A DNA stretch of 64,000 nucleotides from Phascolarctos cinereus (taxonomy: Eukaryota > Chordata > Mammalia > Diprotodontia > Phascolarctidae). Below the pieces are notes generated by a model. That model made no database searches. It saw nothing but the letters and a program-made list of their open reading frames with translations, and was not told the DNA's origin. Shown in pieces: positions 55,863 to 64,000 of the stretch. Location of the stretch: contig NW_018344184.1 in NCBI RefSeq assembly GCF_002099425.1, positions 3,045,001 through 3,109,000 of the forward strand, read 5' to 3'. Every line of letters begins with the position of its first letter. The stretch's first letter is position 1. The position numbers were made by a program, and so were the translations under genes.

Positions 55863-56640
55863 GTGAACCCAACGGGTATGTCAGGTTCAAGGTATTGATG
55901 TGTTACCTATGGCAGTAGGCACAGCATTAACATCACCAGAGCAGAAAAACTCAGGAGTTCAATGCTAGATATACTTTTGAACCAAGCGGCTGCAGGTGAA
56001 ATGAGATACTGTTTTGAATAAATACCTTACAGTGGGAACACATTAGCCTGGATGAGACTTGGATCTGTTAACAGGATTTCAAACAGTTAACATCTGTTAC
56101 TTTTTGGGTTGCTGCTTTCCTATGGCACATCAGAGGATCAGTAAATAGTGCCTGACTCTCTGACACAGCTGGTTTGAAGGGTGATGCCTATGGCCCGCAG
56201 CTTAATGATGGTATCATAGATTCAGAGAAGTCTATAGAAAAGAGAAAAACACCTGTTAGGTCAGTTAGCTTTAGAGATAATAACATCCTGGAGTGCCAGC
56301 TTGCAAAGTAAATATATTCCTGTGGGTATGAATTGAATTTGGTAAATCAAATCATATTTTAAAGGAAGTAAAGGAGCCTGCTTTTTAAGGAATGAGATAG
56401 CAAATTCTTCATAAAGTGAGTGGACCTTTCTGTAACGCAAACAGGCATCTCTGCAATTTGTATAATTTGTGCTTGGAATTTGTTCATGTTGTTTGTTTGT
56501 TTTTATGAGATGAGCCTAAGGGAAGATGAGCCATAGGAAGGGGTTTGAGAGTGTAAACGTTCCTACTTTGGGCTTGCGTTATGTATTTTAATCAGTTGCC
56601 AGGATAGAATAGCTAAATAGTGGACGTGTCAAATCAGAAA
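55863..56640. other. Unique DNA, no gene recognised
   Basis: About 0.8 kb without recognisable repeats. The part at 56280-56600 has AT-rich homeobox-like words but nothing decisive. Confidence 0.4.
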
Positions 56641-56641
56641 C

Positions 56642-56882
56642 CAGCAGCTGTGTAGTAGAACATTGGGCGTGGGGTCAGGATGACCTGAGTTCAATTCAGA
56701 CTCAGATAATTACTAGTTATGTAATGCTGGGCAAGTAATTTAACCTCTGTTGGCCTTACTTTCCTCAACTCTAAAATGGGGATAATGATAGCACTGAACT
56801 TTCAGGGTTGTTGTGAGGATCAAATGAGATGATATTTGTAAAGTACATAGCTCAGTATCTGGCATAGTAGGTACTTAATAAA
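56642..56882 (+). mobile_element. MIR/THER SINE, full length
   Basis: 'gtgtagtagaacattgggcg', 'ggggtcaggatgacctgagt', 'cagggttgttgtgaggatca' and 'ggcatagtaggtacttaata'. Complete sense copy with its tail grown into a pyrimidine tract. Confidence 0.85.
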
Positions 56883-56956
56883 GGCTTTCTTTCTTTCTTC
56901 TTTTCTTCCCTTCTTTCCTTCTCTCCTTCTTTCCTTCTTTTCTTCCTTCTTTCTAA
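56883..56956. repeat. (TTTC)n / (TTCC)n pyrimidine tract
   Basis: 74 bp of almost pure C and T on the plus strand at the 3' end of a MIR. The Lys/Arg/Glu-rich reverse frames are artefacts. Confidence 0.95.
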
Positions 56957-57570
56957 CATAGATTGAGAAGTTATTGTGCCTTGCCTTGAAGGAGGCATTT
57001 GGGATAAAAGTATAGAATCTAGAGAAATCATGAACCTTGTCATACTGGATCATACAATTTATTAATTGAAGATAATCAATCAAATGTCAAGATGGGCGAG
57101 ATGTGCATCCTATAATCTGGAACTTCAGCAGATCCATGGTCTCTTGGGTCTGAGAATTGCCACTCCTGGTACAGATCCCAATCCATACATCTCTTACTGT
57201 CTATGGGATTATTGTCTTTTCAATGTTATTCTTGTCTATTTGCTTCCATAAATCTTCTTTAGAGGATCAAACCAACATGCTGGTGTTTGCAAAATTTTGT
57301 ATTACAATCAGGCTACCCAACTGTTAATACTTATGCTCCCTCCCTGGCTGATCCCCCTTCTTTTCCAGGTACATGTGTCCTTGATGATGCCTTAACACAT
57401 TAAGCTGAGTATTTAAGTAAACATGTATTCATACTAAATAAAAGAAAAGCCTCAATGCTTTTAATATAACCAATCTCTAGAAAAAATTAATACATTTTGG
57501 AAGGATAGGTAAGGTAAAATTCATACAGAAGGCATAAGAAACTGTTTCAGTTTCCCTTGAATTTCATAAC
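56957..57570. other. No recognised feature
   Basis: About 0.6 kb, no gene, no named repeat. Confidence 0.45.
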
Positions 57571-57572
57571 AT

Positions 57573-57704
57573 TCTTTTTTTTTTTCCCCTTTAGGCAATT
57601 GGGGTTAAGTGACTTGCCCAGGGTCACACAGCTAGTAAGAGTCAGGTGTTTGGTCTGAGACCGGATTTGAACTCAGGTCCTCCTGACCTAGCTGCTCAGT
57701 TTCA
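57573..57704 (-). mobile_element. Short tRNA-derived SINE
   Basis: 'ttaggcaattggggttaagt', 'ccagggtcacacagctagta', 'gaccggatttgaactcaggt' and the head 'cctgacctagctgctc'. It is the same short SINE1 type as 51735-51875, well preserved. Confidence 0.9.
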
Positions 57705-57879
57705 TAACATTCTTAATAAAACATTATAAATCATACAGAATTTGAGCCCAGGTTCCATAATTTCCAGTGCTTTTTCTACTGTACTATACTGCCTCTCAGA
57801 AATGTTGTCTAGTTGTAGTCCTATATAGGGAAAAAACTTCTCTCCTTCCATCTCCTCAACATTTCTGTAATGCTTTAAG

Positions 57880-58033
57880 ATTTGCAAATTGCTTTAATAT
57901 GTGCAAATTGCTTTAATGTGTCATCTCATTTTATCTTCAAAATAAGCCTGTAAGATAGGTTTTATTATTACCAACATTTGGCTGGTGAAGGAGCAAAAAC
58001 TCAGAGAAACTAATCGAGTCTCCCAGATTCAGA
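57880..58033 (-). mobile_element. MIR SINE, left part
   Basis: 'gtcatctcattttatcttca', 'aaataagcctgtaagatagg' and 'aaaactcagagaaactaatc' form the antisense tail and core. Split by a MAR1 SINE; resumes at 58266. Confidence 0.75.
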
Positions 58034-58265
58034 GTTGTTGTTGGTCAGCTGTTTCAGTGGTGTCTGACTTTTTGTGACCCATTTGGAGTTTTCTTGGCAA
58101 AGATACTGGAATGGTTTACCATTTCCTTCAGCTCATTTTACAGATAAGGAAACTGAGGCAAACAGGATTAAGGGATTTGCCCAGGTCACACAGCTAGTAA
58201 GTGTCTGAGGCTGGATTTGAACTTAGATCTTCCTGACTCCAGGCCTGGCACTCTGTCCACTGCAT
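58034..58265 (-). mobile_element. MAR1-type SINE in a MIR
   Basis: 'agttgttgttggtcagctgt', 'gtttaccatttccttcagct', 'gaggctggatttgaactta' and 'ggcactctgtccactgca'. Antisense, nearly complete. Confidence 0.9.
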
Positions 58266-58368
58266 TAGTGAGTTAGTGAGAGTGTAAGGTAGGATTTGAG
58301 CCCAGGGTCTTTCTAATTCCAAGTCCAATGCGCTTATCTACTATATAATATGCCGCCTGTCTTCTAAC
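58266..58368 (-). mobile_element. MIR SINE, right part
   Basis: 'aaggtaggatttgagcccag' and 'tccaagtccaatgcgcttat' continue the MIR broken at 58033. Confidence 0.75.
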
Positions 58369-58369
58369 A

Positions 58370-58528
58370 TAGATCAACAACTTCCCTGAAAATTCCTAGA
58401 AAGTTGCCTGGTTCATTAAGATTAAGTGATTTTCCCAGGGTCACATAGTCAGTATGTGTCAGAAACAGGACTTGAACCCAGATCTTCTGACTCTGTAGGC
58501 AGCCCATTACCCACTATCCCAGGACATC
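58370..58528 (-). mobile_element. MIR-type SINE
   Basis: 'aagattaagtgattttccca', 'gtcacatagtcagtatgtgt' and 'aggacttgaacccagatctt'. A second antisense MIR directly after the first. Confidence 0.75.
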
Positions 58529-58584
58529 AGTGCTTTACATATAGAGGCAATTCATAGATATTTGTTCAGTTAAATTAATTTACC

Positions 58585-58725
58585 TGAAGAAGGAGGAAGT
58601 TTTCAGCTACTGGAGAAGCTGTGACCATTTATTACAGATATTTTCAAAAGAATTCCTCTAGGAAGCTGAGAGACTTGAATTAGGTGATTTCTGAGGTCTT
58701 TTCCAACTCTGAGATTCCATGATAG
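58585..58725 (+). mobile_element. L3/CR1 LINE 3' end
   Basis: 'gagacttgaattaggtgatt', 'tctgaggtcttttccaactc' and 'tgagattccatgat' are the L3/CR1 terminus. Confidence 0.7.
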
Positions 58726-58889
58726 TTGCTAAATAAATTCTTAAAACCGTCCCAATTCACTTTAGGCAATATAAAACTATCTGTTATATGGAGGTCATTT
58801 CAATGGTGCCCCAATAGACATTTTCACTTACATATTTTTCTTTTCGAATAGTGCATTTTTATGCCATTCACCAATTCTACATGAAGCAT

Positions 58890-59150
58890 TTTAGAGGACA
58901 AATTGCTACCAATTTAAAGATCAATGTGAGAGAATACTGTTCTCAGAGTCTTAGTGCATTTGATGTAATTTTGTCCTCTTCTGTTGAATTTAAGGAATCT
59001 GCCCTAATCTTTGCTGTTAAGGATAAAAGTTCTATAAAGTTCTTCACAAATTCTTTGATAGCATTTATTATTTTTTTTCTTCCCACTATTAAAAGAACAC
59101 AAAGTAAATCTTTGAAATGTTTGAGAAACAGTGTGAGAGGATGATGGAGA
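58890..59150 (+). repeat. Unclassified interspersed repeat, copy A
   Basis: Aligns over about 250 bp with the reverse complement of 61855-61989 plus 62561-62665. Shared words are 'ttgtcctcttctgttgaatt', 'tctgccctaatctttgctg', 'cttcacaaattctttgatag' and 'cttgaaatgtttg'-like. Open frames of 97 codons (58851-59144, plus) and 72 codons (58943-59161, minus) span it. The minus frame contains INAIKEFVKNFIEL, a pattern partly kept in copy B. I cannot assign the family. Confidence 0.7.
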
Positions 59151-59179
59151 TGGAGTTTCAAATGGGAAGAGCCTCAAGA

Positions 59180-59400
59180 TGGCCTGTATAGCTGGAAATA
59201 TTGAGTATATGGAGGAGAGCAAAGGGTAAGAAGATTGGTGAGGCAGAAAGGGGCCAGGTTGTGAAGGGCTTTACCTGCCAAACAGCATTTTAGAATTGGT
59301 CCTGGAGAAAATAGTCAATGGAATTTATGGAAAGGGTTTAAGGGCTGGTGTGGGCAGAACTACATTTTAGGAAAATCACTTTTCAATGAACTTTATATTT
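59180..59400 (-). mobile_element. L2 LINE, ORF2 end
   Basis: 'gaaaggggccaggttgtgaa', 'gggctttacctgccaaacag' and 'ttaggaaaatcacttttc' are complements of L2 ORF2 words. Confidence 0.78.
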
Positions 59401-59401
59401 T

Positions 59402-59945
59402 ATTATTTTTGTCCTTCATTTTCAAAGAGGACTAATGACATCACAGGTGACATCTTGACTTGTGTATGAATTGGATTAAAGTGAGGAGCATAAAGTCATC
59501 AGCCTCACTCTCTCTTCTATAGTCATCAAAGTCCAGTGGCAGGACAAAAATCAAGACAAATGGTGATGGCCTGGGAAGCCTTAGTGGATGGTCTTGGCCA
59601 CTTCAACATCTGACCAAGCTCTAAGCATTCCACAGCACCTCCTTCAGCTGCCTTCATAGCCGCTGGAACAAATTGTTCTCATCTGCCCATTCTTCTGGGG
59701 AAAGTCTTCACGTGCTTACATCCCCCTAACTCACTGAAAGGTTTGAGGCCTGTAAGTTGCCCTCAACCTGGTTTAGCCCATCTGGTTTACTGGGATGTCG
59801 TCATTGTGCATGCAGTAGGTTCTTATAGCCACAGGTAAGAGTTGGGTGAATCAGGTAGACACCAAAGGTGGATGGCAACCTGAAAAGGGGCTTGGTAGGC
59901 CCTCACACCCAAAGTGCTTGTCATCCTGAACACTCCAACTTTATA
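59402..59945 (-). mobile_element. Miniature RTE derivative, both ends kept
   Basis: Only 0.54 kb, but it begins with the RTE 3' end ('tttgtccttcattttcaaag') and finishes with the RTE 5' end ('gccacaggtaagagttgggt', 'cctgaaaaggggcttgg'), as in the 2.95-kb copy at 27.0 kb. The whole ORF is absent. Between the ends lies the segment shared with 35.74-36.0 kb ('catcaaagtccagtggcagg'). A non-autonomous derivative or deletion copy. Confidence 0.8.
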
Positions 59946-60590
59946 CCTTAGTTCTGTAAAAAAAAAAATACACTAATGTATAACTGAAGGCAAATTCAAG
60001 ATGCAGAACAGGGAATTTTAGAAATTAAAAATTTGAAAGTTGGTAAATAGCTGTTTATAGTTCTAAGAGAAATTTGAACATATCTGTAGGGAATGTGGTA
60101 AATGAACACAGGACAGTTGATGCTATTTGTTTTTTTTCTTTTTTTAAAATAACAATAATAATCCTTTGAAATTCATGTGGAAGTCACATGAAAGGATTTT
60201 TGGCACCTTTTCAAAATTATTTGTGGAAATTTTATTTCGTTTTTTTAAATGGTGCTGAAACAACTCAATAATGCCTTTAAGGCTCCAGTAAGCCAATTCT
60301 GATCTTGTGTTTTTATTTTTAAATGGGCAGCTTCTGGGTTTTTTTGGGGTGTAGTTATACTAATAACACTAACTCATTGCTAATTAAGAAAATACACTAT
60401 TCAAAGTTCAACAAACCATAGAAATCATTTGTCGCTCAGACGTGGAGAATCACTGTGGAATGATGTTAATTTTGCCAGTAGCAAGTGATAAAAGGGTGGT
60501 TTGGCATATGTTTGCAAGACCTAGATGTGGACTAGTAATGAGGTGGGAGGACATTTAACATTTGGAAAGAGTATGGAATGTGGAGCTGGC
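59946..60590. other. Repeat-poor; small candidate non-coding element
   Basis: No gene. The part at 60370-60485 has high complexity and no repeat ('ggagaatcactgtggaatga', 'gatgttaattttgccagt'), resembling a short conserved element. Confidence 0.35.
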
Positions 60591-60591
60591 A

Positions 60592-60798
60592 GAGGGGCCA
60601 GAGTGTTGTGCAGTGGAAGAAGTGCTCAATGTAGAATCAGAAGATCCTTGTTCGAATCCCATCATGGCATTCGCCTACCTCTGTGATCTCAGAGACGTCA
60701 CCTACCCTTTTTATGCCTCAGTTCCTCATATGAAAAATAATGGGTTTAGAAAAGATGACCTCTAAATTGCCCTCCAGCTCTAAATCTATGCTCTTATA
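60592..60798 (+). mobile_element. MIR3-like SINE
   Basis: 'gtgttgtgcagtggaagaag', 'agaagatccttgttcgaatc' and 'cctcagttcctcatatgaaa', with an L3-like tail 'agatgacctctaaattgccc'. The 67-codon frame here is SINE sequence. Confidence 0.78.
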
Positions 60799-60928
60799 TA
60801 CCTTATTTCATTTAATCCTCACAATAGTCATATGGAGGTAAGTTGTATAAATATTATTGTCTACATTTTACTAATGAGGAAATTGAAATGTTATAGGAAG
60901 TTCAAGCAACTTATCTAAGGTCACATGA
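60799..60928 (-). mobile_element. MIR SINE fragment
   Basis: 'atttcatttaatcctcacaa', 'ttttactaatgaggaaattg' and 'ttatctaaggtcacatgat'. The head is missing where the MAR1 SINE begins. Confidence 0.7.
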
Positions 60929-61172
60929 TTTGTTATTGTTGTTATTCAGTGCTTTAGTTGTGTTCAATTCTTCATGGCTCCATTATGGGGTTTTCTTGGC
61001 AGAGATACTGGAGTGATTTGCCATTTCTTTTTCCAGCTCATTTTACAGATGAGAAAACTGAGGCAAACAGGGTTAAGTGACTTGCCCAGAGTCACACAGG
61101 TCACAGATTACATAGTGACTAAATACAGATCTTCCAATTCCAAATCCAACATTTTTTCCAGTATATCACAAT
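60929..61172 (-). mobile_element. MAR1-type SINE
   Basis: 'ttgttattgttgttattcag', 'gatttgccatttctttttcc' and 'gaggcaaacagggttaagtg', then a diverged head. It lies at the broken end of a MIR. Confidence 0.85.
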
Positions 61173-61339
61173 TACTTTTTCTTTTTTTATGTACAACATG
61201 TAGTCACATTAGCCACGTTGCCAAGAGAAAAAAAAAGCAAGAAAAATAAAGTAAGTGGAAAAAGTATGCTTCAATCTGTGCTCCAAATTCATTGCTTCTC
61301 TCTCTGGATGCAGATGGCATTTTTTTCATTTTGAGTCCT

Positions 61340-61459
61340 TTGCTAGCATTTATAGAGTGCTTTAAGACCTGCAAGGACTTTACATATGTTATCTTGTTTA
61401 GACTTACCAACAATTCTGAGAGGTAGGTGCTATCATTATCCCCATTTTACAGATAAGAG
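61340..61459 (-). mobile_element. MIR SINE, tail half
   Basis: 'agcatttatagagtgcttta', 'acatatgttatcttgtttag' and 'attatccccattttacagat'. It stops in the core, where another antisense MIR starts with its tail. Confidence 0.7.
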
Positions 61460-61695
61460 AAAGAAAGGGATAAGCATTTATATATCACCTATTATGTGTT
61501 AGGTGCTGTGGTAAGCACTTTATAAACATTATCTCATTTGATCCTGATTCAAGACAAGGAAACTGAGGCCAGAAGAGTTTAAGTGACTTGCTCAGGGTCA
61601 CACGACTACTAATTGTCTGAGGTAGACTTCTAACTCAAATCCACCTGATTTCAAGTCCAATATTTTCTCCACTGCGCCACTTAGCTACCTCATTA
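61460..61695 (-). mobile_element. MIR/THER SINE, full length
   Basis: 'taagcatttatatatcacct', 'gcactttataaacattatct', 'aaggaaactgaggccagaag' and 'tctccactgcgccacttagc'. Complete. Confidence 0.82.
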
Positions 61696-61854
61696 AGAAG
61701 CAGATCCTTCCCTGAGAGGAGTGGATATATAAGGTGTTCGCCTAGTACTACTATTAGGCAGCATCAGACAGACAATGTGATAGCAGAAAAGTGACATTAA
61801 TATAATTCCAAACAACTGACAGAGACATCAAGCTAATATCTGTTTTGCTATAAA

Positions 61855-61989
61855 AGAATATGCATCATTCTCTCTCACATCATTTTCCAAACATTTCAAG
61901 CATTAACTTTGTGTTATCATAATGGTGGAAAGAAAAAAATAAATGCTTTCAAAGAATTTGTGAAGAGCTCTGTAGAACTTTTTATTCTT
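61855..61989 (-). repeat. Unclassified repeat, copy B (first piece)
   Basis: Reverse complement of copy A's right part: 'caaacatttcaagcattaac' and 'aatgctttcaaagaatttgt', ending in the target duplication TAGAACTTTTTATTCTT. Continues at 62561 after the insertion. Confidence 0.7.
61973..61989. repeat. 17-bp target site duplication, left copy
   Basis: TAGAACTTTTTATTCTT, identical to 62544-62560. Length and A/T bias fit L1-type target-primed integration. Confidence 0.9.
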
Positions 61990-62543
61990 TTTTTTAGCTC
62001 ATAGCAAGGTTTTGTTTATTATTTTTGTTGTTTACTAAAATAGAATAGTAAAAAATAGTTTTCACAAATCATTCCCCTCAGAAAACTGTGTCACACTTTC
62101 CCACAAATATTTGCGGTACTCATGGAATGAGTGGATAATCTTAGACTATTATAAGAGTGTGGCCAATAAGAAGGGAATGTGGTCAAAGCTCCTTGCTTCT
62201 CCAGTCCTGGGAGACCTCCAAGTCCTTTCTCTCTTCATGGAGTCCTCTTTTCAACCCAAAGTTTAATTGCAAGGACTAGTTTTCTTGAGTCCACAAATGG
62301 CTTTCTTCTTTCCTGAAGTCACTTCTAGTGTCAAGCGATTGTCTCCTTATATCAGTGGCTGCCTGAAGAGTATCTCCTCAACTCTGCTTCAAGCTCTTTT
62401 GTACTGTCTTTCCCACTGCTGGAAAGCATTTCTCTTGTTGGGTGGTGTGGTTGGTGGTAGATAAGAAGAGGGATGAGAGAGAAACCCCCTCCTTCCTCAT
62501 AATAGTGAGGAAGTCCTTCTCAGGGGCCAAGTTCTTCCTTTAT
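61990..62543 (-). mobile_element. 554-bp retroposed insert of unknown origin
   Basis: Lies between perfect 17-bp target duplications and interrupts copy B of the unclassified repeat. The left end is a T-run (61990-61995), so it is an antisense retroposon with a short poly(A). Its 3' end on the minus strand reads 'taaacaaaaccttgctatga'. No tRNA-like boxes, no LINE words and no convincing reading frame. It could be a retrocopy of a non-coding RNA or UTR, or the truncated 3' end of a retroelement I do not know. Confidence 0.75.
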
Positions 62544-62560
62544 TAGAACTTTTTATTCTT
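62544..62560. repeat. 17-bp target site duplication, right copy
   Basis: TAGAACTTTTTATTCTT, identical to the left copy. Confidence 0.9.
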
Positions 62561-62665
62561 GTCACCAAAGATTAGGGCAGATTCTCAATAGAAGAGGACA
62601 CAATTATGTCAAATCCACTGACTCCGAAATCAGTATTTTCTCCTTGATATAATTTTGTCTTTTTT
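62561..62665 (-). repeat. Unclassified repeat, copy B (second piece)
   Basis: 'ccaaagattagggcagattc' and 'agaagaggacacaattatgt' are complements of copy A words at 58965-59015. Together with 61855-61989 it rebuilds the order of copy A. Confidence 0.7.
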
Positions 62666-62934
62666 TTATCACCTGAAGTTACTTTTATTTCTTTGCTTTT
62701 CAGGACATAGTTATACTTAATCTGATACTTCAAGGCAAGCCTGTATACCATAGCACTTGGTATTTGTGAGTTACCATTGCTGAAAGCATAGTCATTCAGA
62801 TTTAGTTAAACTAGTTCCCCCTGAGACAAACCTTTGCCTTGCCTATACTCAAAGCTTTTCAACCTATATAGGACCTGCCAAAGCTAATGTACCACTGACA
62901 TGGATTTCAGGTAGCTGGGTTCATAAATAGGATT

Positions 62935-63480
62935 TTTTTAAGGTTTACAAAGAGATTTTTTTAATGTTATTTTTAATTTATGGAATAAAACAAGCATTTT
63001 CATAACAGTACAATAAAAAAGACAATTGTACATGAAAATGCAAATCTACTATGCACAACTTAGTATTTCTTTCAACTGTAAAACAAAATTATCATGTCTT
63101 TTTTTTCCTTTTCTTCTTCCTTCCCTGCCACCCTAGAGATGGTTACCATTAGACACAGATATATACGTAAAATTTTTCTGTACAAACTTCTATTTATCAG
63201 TTCTTCGTCTGGATACAGATAGCATCTTTATTCACATGTCTTTTATTGTTAATTTGGGTATTTATAATAGACAAAATAACTTATTTGCTCAAAGTCATTC
63301 TTAAAACAATATTGCCGTTACTGTATACAATGTTCTCTTGCTTCTGTTCATTTCATTCTTCATTATTTTGTACGAATCTTTCCAGATTTTTCTAAAATCA
63401 TTGAGCTCTTTATTTCTTATATCACAGTAGAATTTTAATGGAGAAAGTGACATTAAAAATACAAAAATATTTTTTATATC
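62935..63480 (-). mobile_element. L1 LINE 3' end
   Basis: Antisense L1 3' UTR ('ggaataaaacaagcattttc', 'gtacatgaaaatgcaaatct'), the UTR/ORF2 joint ('ttatcagttcttcgtctgga') and the last ORF2 codons ('tacgaatctttccagatttt'). Same subfamily type as 7969-8280. Confidence 0.82.
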
Positions 63481-64000
63481 TAATGCCATTTACTTTCTTC
63501 TTTTCCTTGATTGCTTCCCCCCCCCCAATCCTTGATCTCTCCTTTCTGTAATGATGACAACATAAATCTATCCCAGGGCATGTATGAAAGTGGGAATCCA
63601 CTCCATTTTTATTTCTAAAGAGGCTTTTACTACAAAAGATGCTGATTTAATCAAATTGAGTATTCTCTCAATCAATGTACGTTGCAATTATGTTCTGCCA
63701 TTGTAAATGGCATGAATCATTATGGTCCTAAAATTCATCACCTGGTAGACTTCCCCTGGTGATGATCTTCTATGACCTTAGTGAGGCTCATCTTCAGATG
63801 GCAGCTATAGTCCATTAGTCCCTATATTTTAAAAAGTATAGTCTTTGAAAGATAGGCTATAGAAGTGATCCAGGGTCACCACCACAATATCATGACCATC
63901 AGAATATAACTTTAGAGGCATTGTTGCATGTTTTGCCAAAATTAAATGTGTACAGTATGATACAACAGTAGGAAAGAATACTGAAGCACAATTATGAGAT
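63481..64000. other. No recognised feature
   Basis: Unique sequence to the window end with a C-run at 63518-63527. No gene. Confidence 0.45.

Noticed and set aside
56820-57083. Lys/Arg/Glu-rich reverse frames resembling a nuclear protein segment
   Set aside because: Antisense of the TTTC/TTCC tract at the tail of a MIR.
1-64000. tRNA genes suggested by A- and B-box-like words
   Set aside because: Every case I looked at continues into a MIR, THER or MAR1 SINE body, and none folds as a clean cloverleaf with an intact anticodon arm.

Overview
The window is vertebrate nuclear DNA and almost certainly marsupial. It is AT-rich, has no CpG island, and no open reading frame looks like a host exon. 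Nearly all of it is layered transposon debris. The repeat mix gives the lineage: a tRNA-derived SINE with a long Gly-free head, A/B boxes and an ACAACAA-type tail (the MAR1/WSINE type of marsupials), very many L2, MIR/THER and L3/CR1 copies, several L1 generations with a marsupial-type 3' end, and two kinds of RTE LINE. The species cannot be named from the sequence alone.

Layout. 1-4.8 kb: L1 ORF2 tail, MIR/SINE cluster, L1 3' end. 4.8-6.6 kb: mostly unique, with an RTE/BovB-like tail. 6.6-7.3 kb: a solo LTR with 4-bp target duplications. 7.4-13.8 kb: MIR, L1 and L2 scraps, then a long L3/CR1 element carrying a MAR1 SINE. 13.8-17.5 kb: an antisense L2 split by two sense L1 3' pieces and a GT/GA microsatellite. 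17.6-18.7 kb: MIR followed by a repeat-free block that looks like conserved non-coding DNA. 18.8-26.5 kb: simple repeats, SINEs, L2 ORF2, L3 and unique DNA. 27-30 kb: the longest RTE copy. 30-34.7 kb: L2 nested in L2, mariner-like MITE, compound microsatellite. 34.9-36.2 kb: shortened RTE. 36.8-39.2 kb: two repeat-poor blocks around a second solo LTR sitting in a MIR. 40-47 kb: an ancient RTE, MIR/L3/L2 scraps, a third solo LTR. 47.1-53.5 kb: two L1 copies that keep both ends but lack much of the middle. 53.5-64 kb: L2 with SINE insertions, a miniature RTE, an unclassified repeat present as two inverted copies, a 554-bp retroposed insert with 17-bp target duplications, and an L1 3' end.

Function. 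I see no protein-coding gene, tRNA, rRNA, CRISPR or operon. The window is best read as an intergenic or intronic stretch, possibly beside a developmental gene, because several repeat-free blocks are rich in homeodomain, SOX and POU-like words. Its main interest is transposon archaeology: the non-autonomous RTE derivatives, the shortened L1s, the shared SINE/RTE tail, and the small unclassified repeat with its insertion.

All family names rest on my recognition of consensus words, not on a database search. Element borders are generally good to 10-30 bases, except where target duplications fix them exactly.
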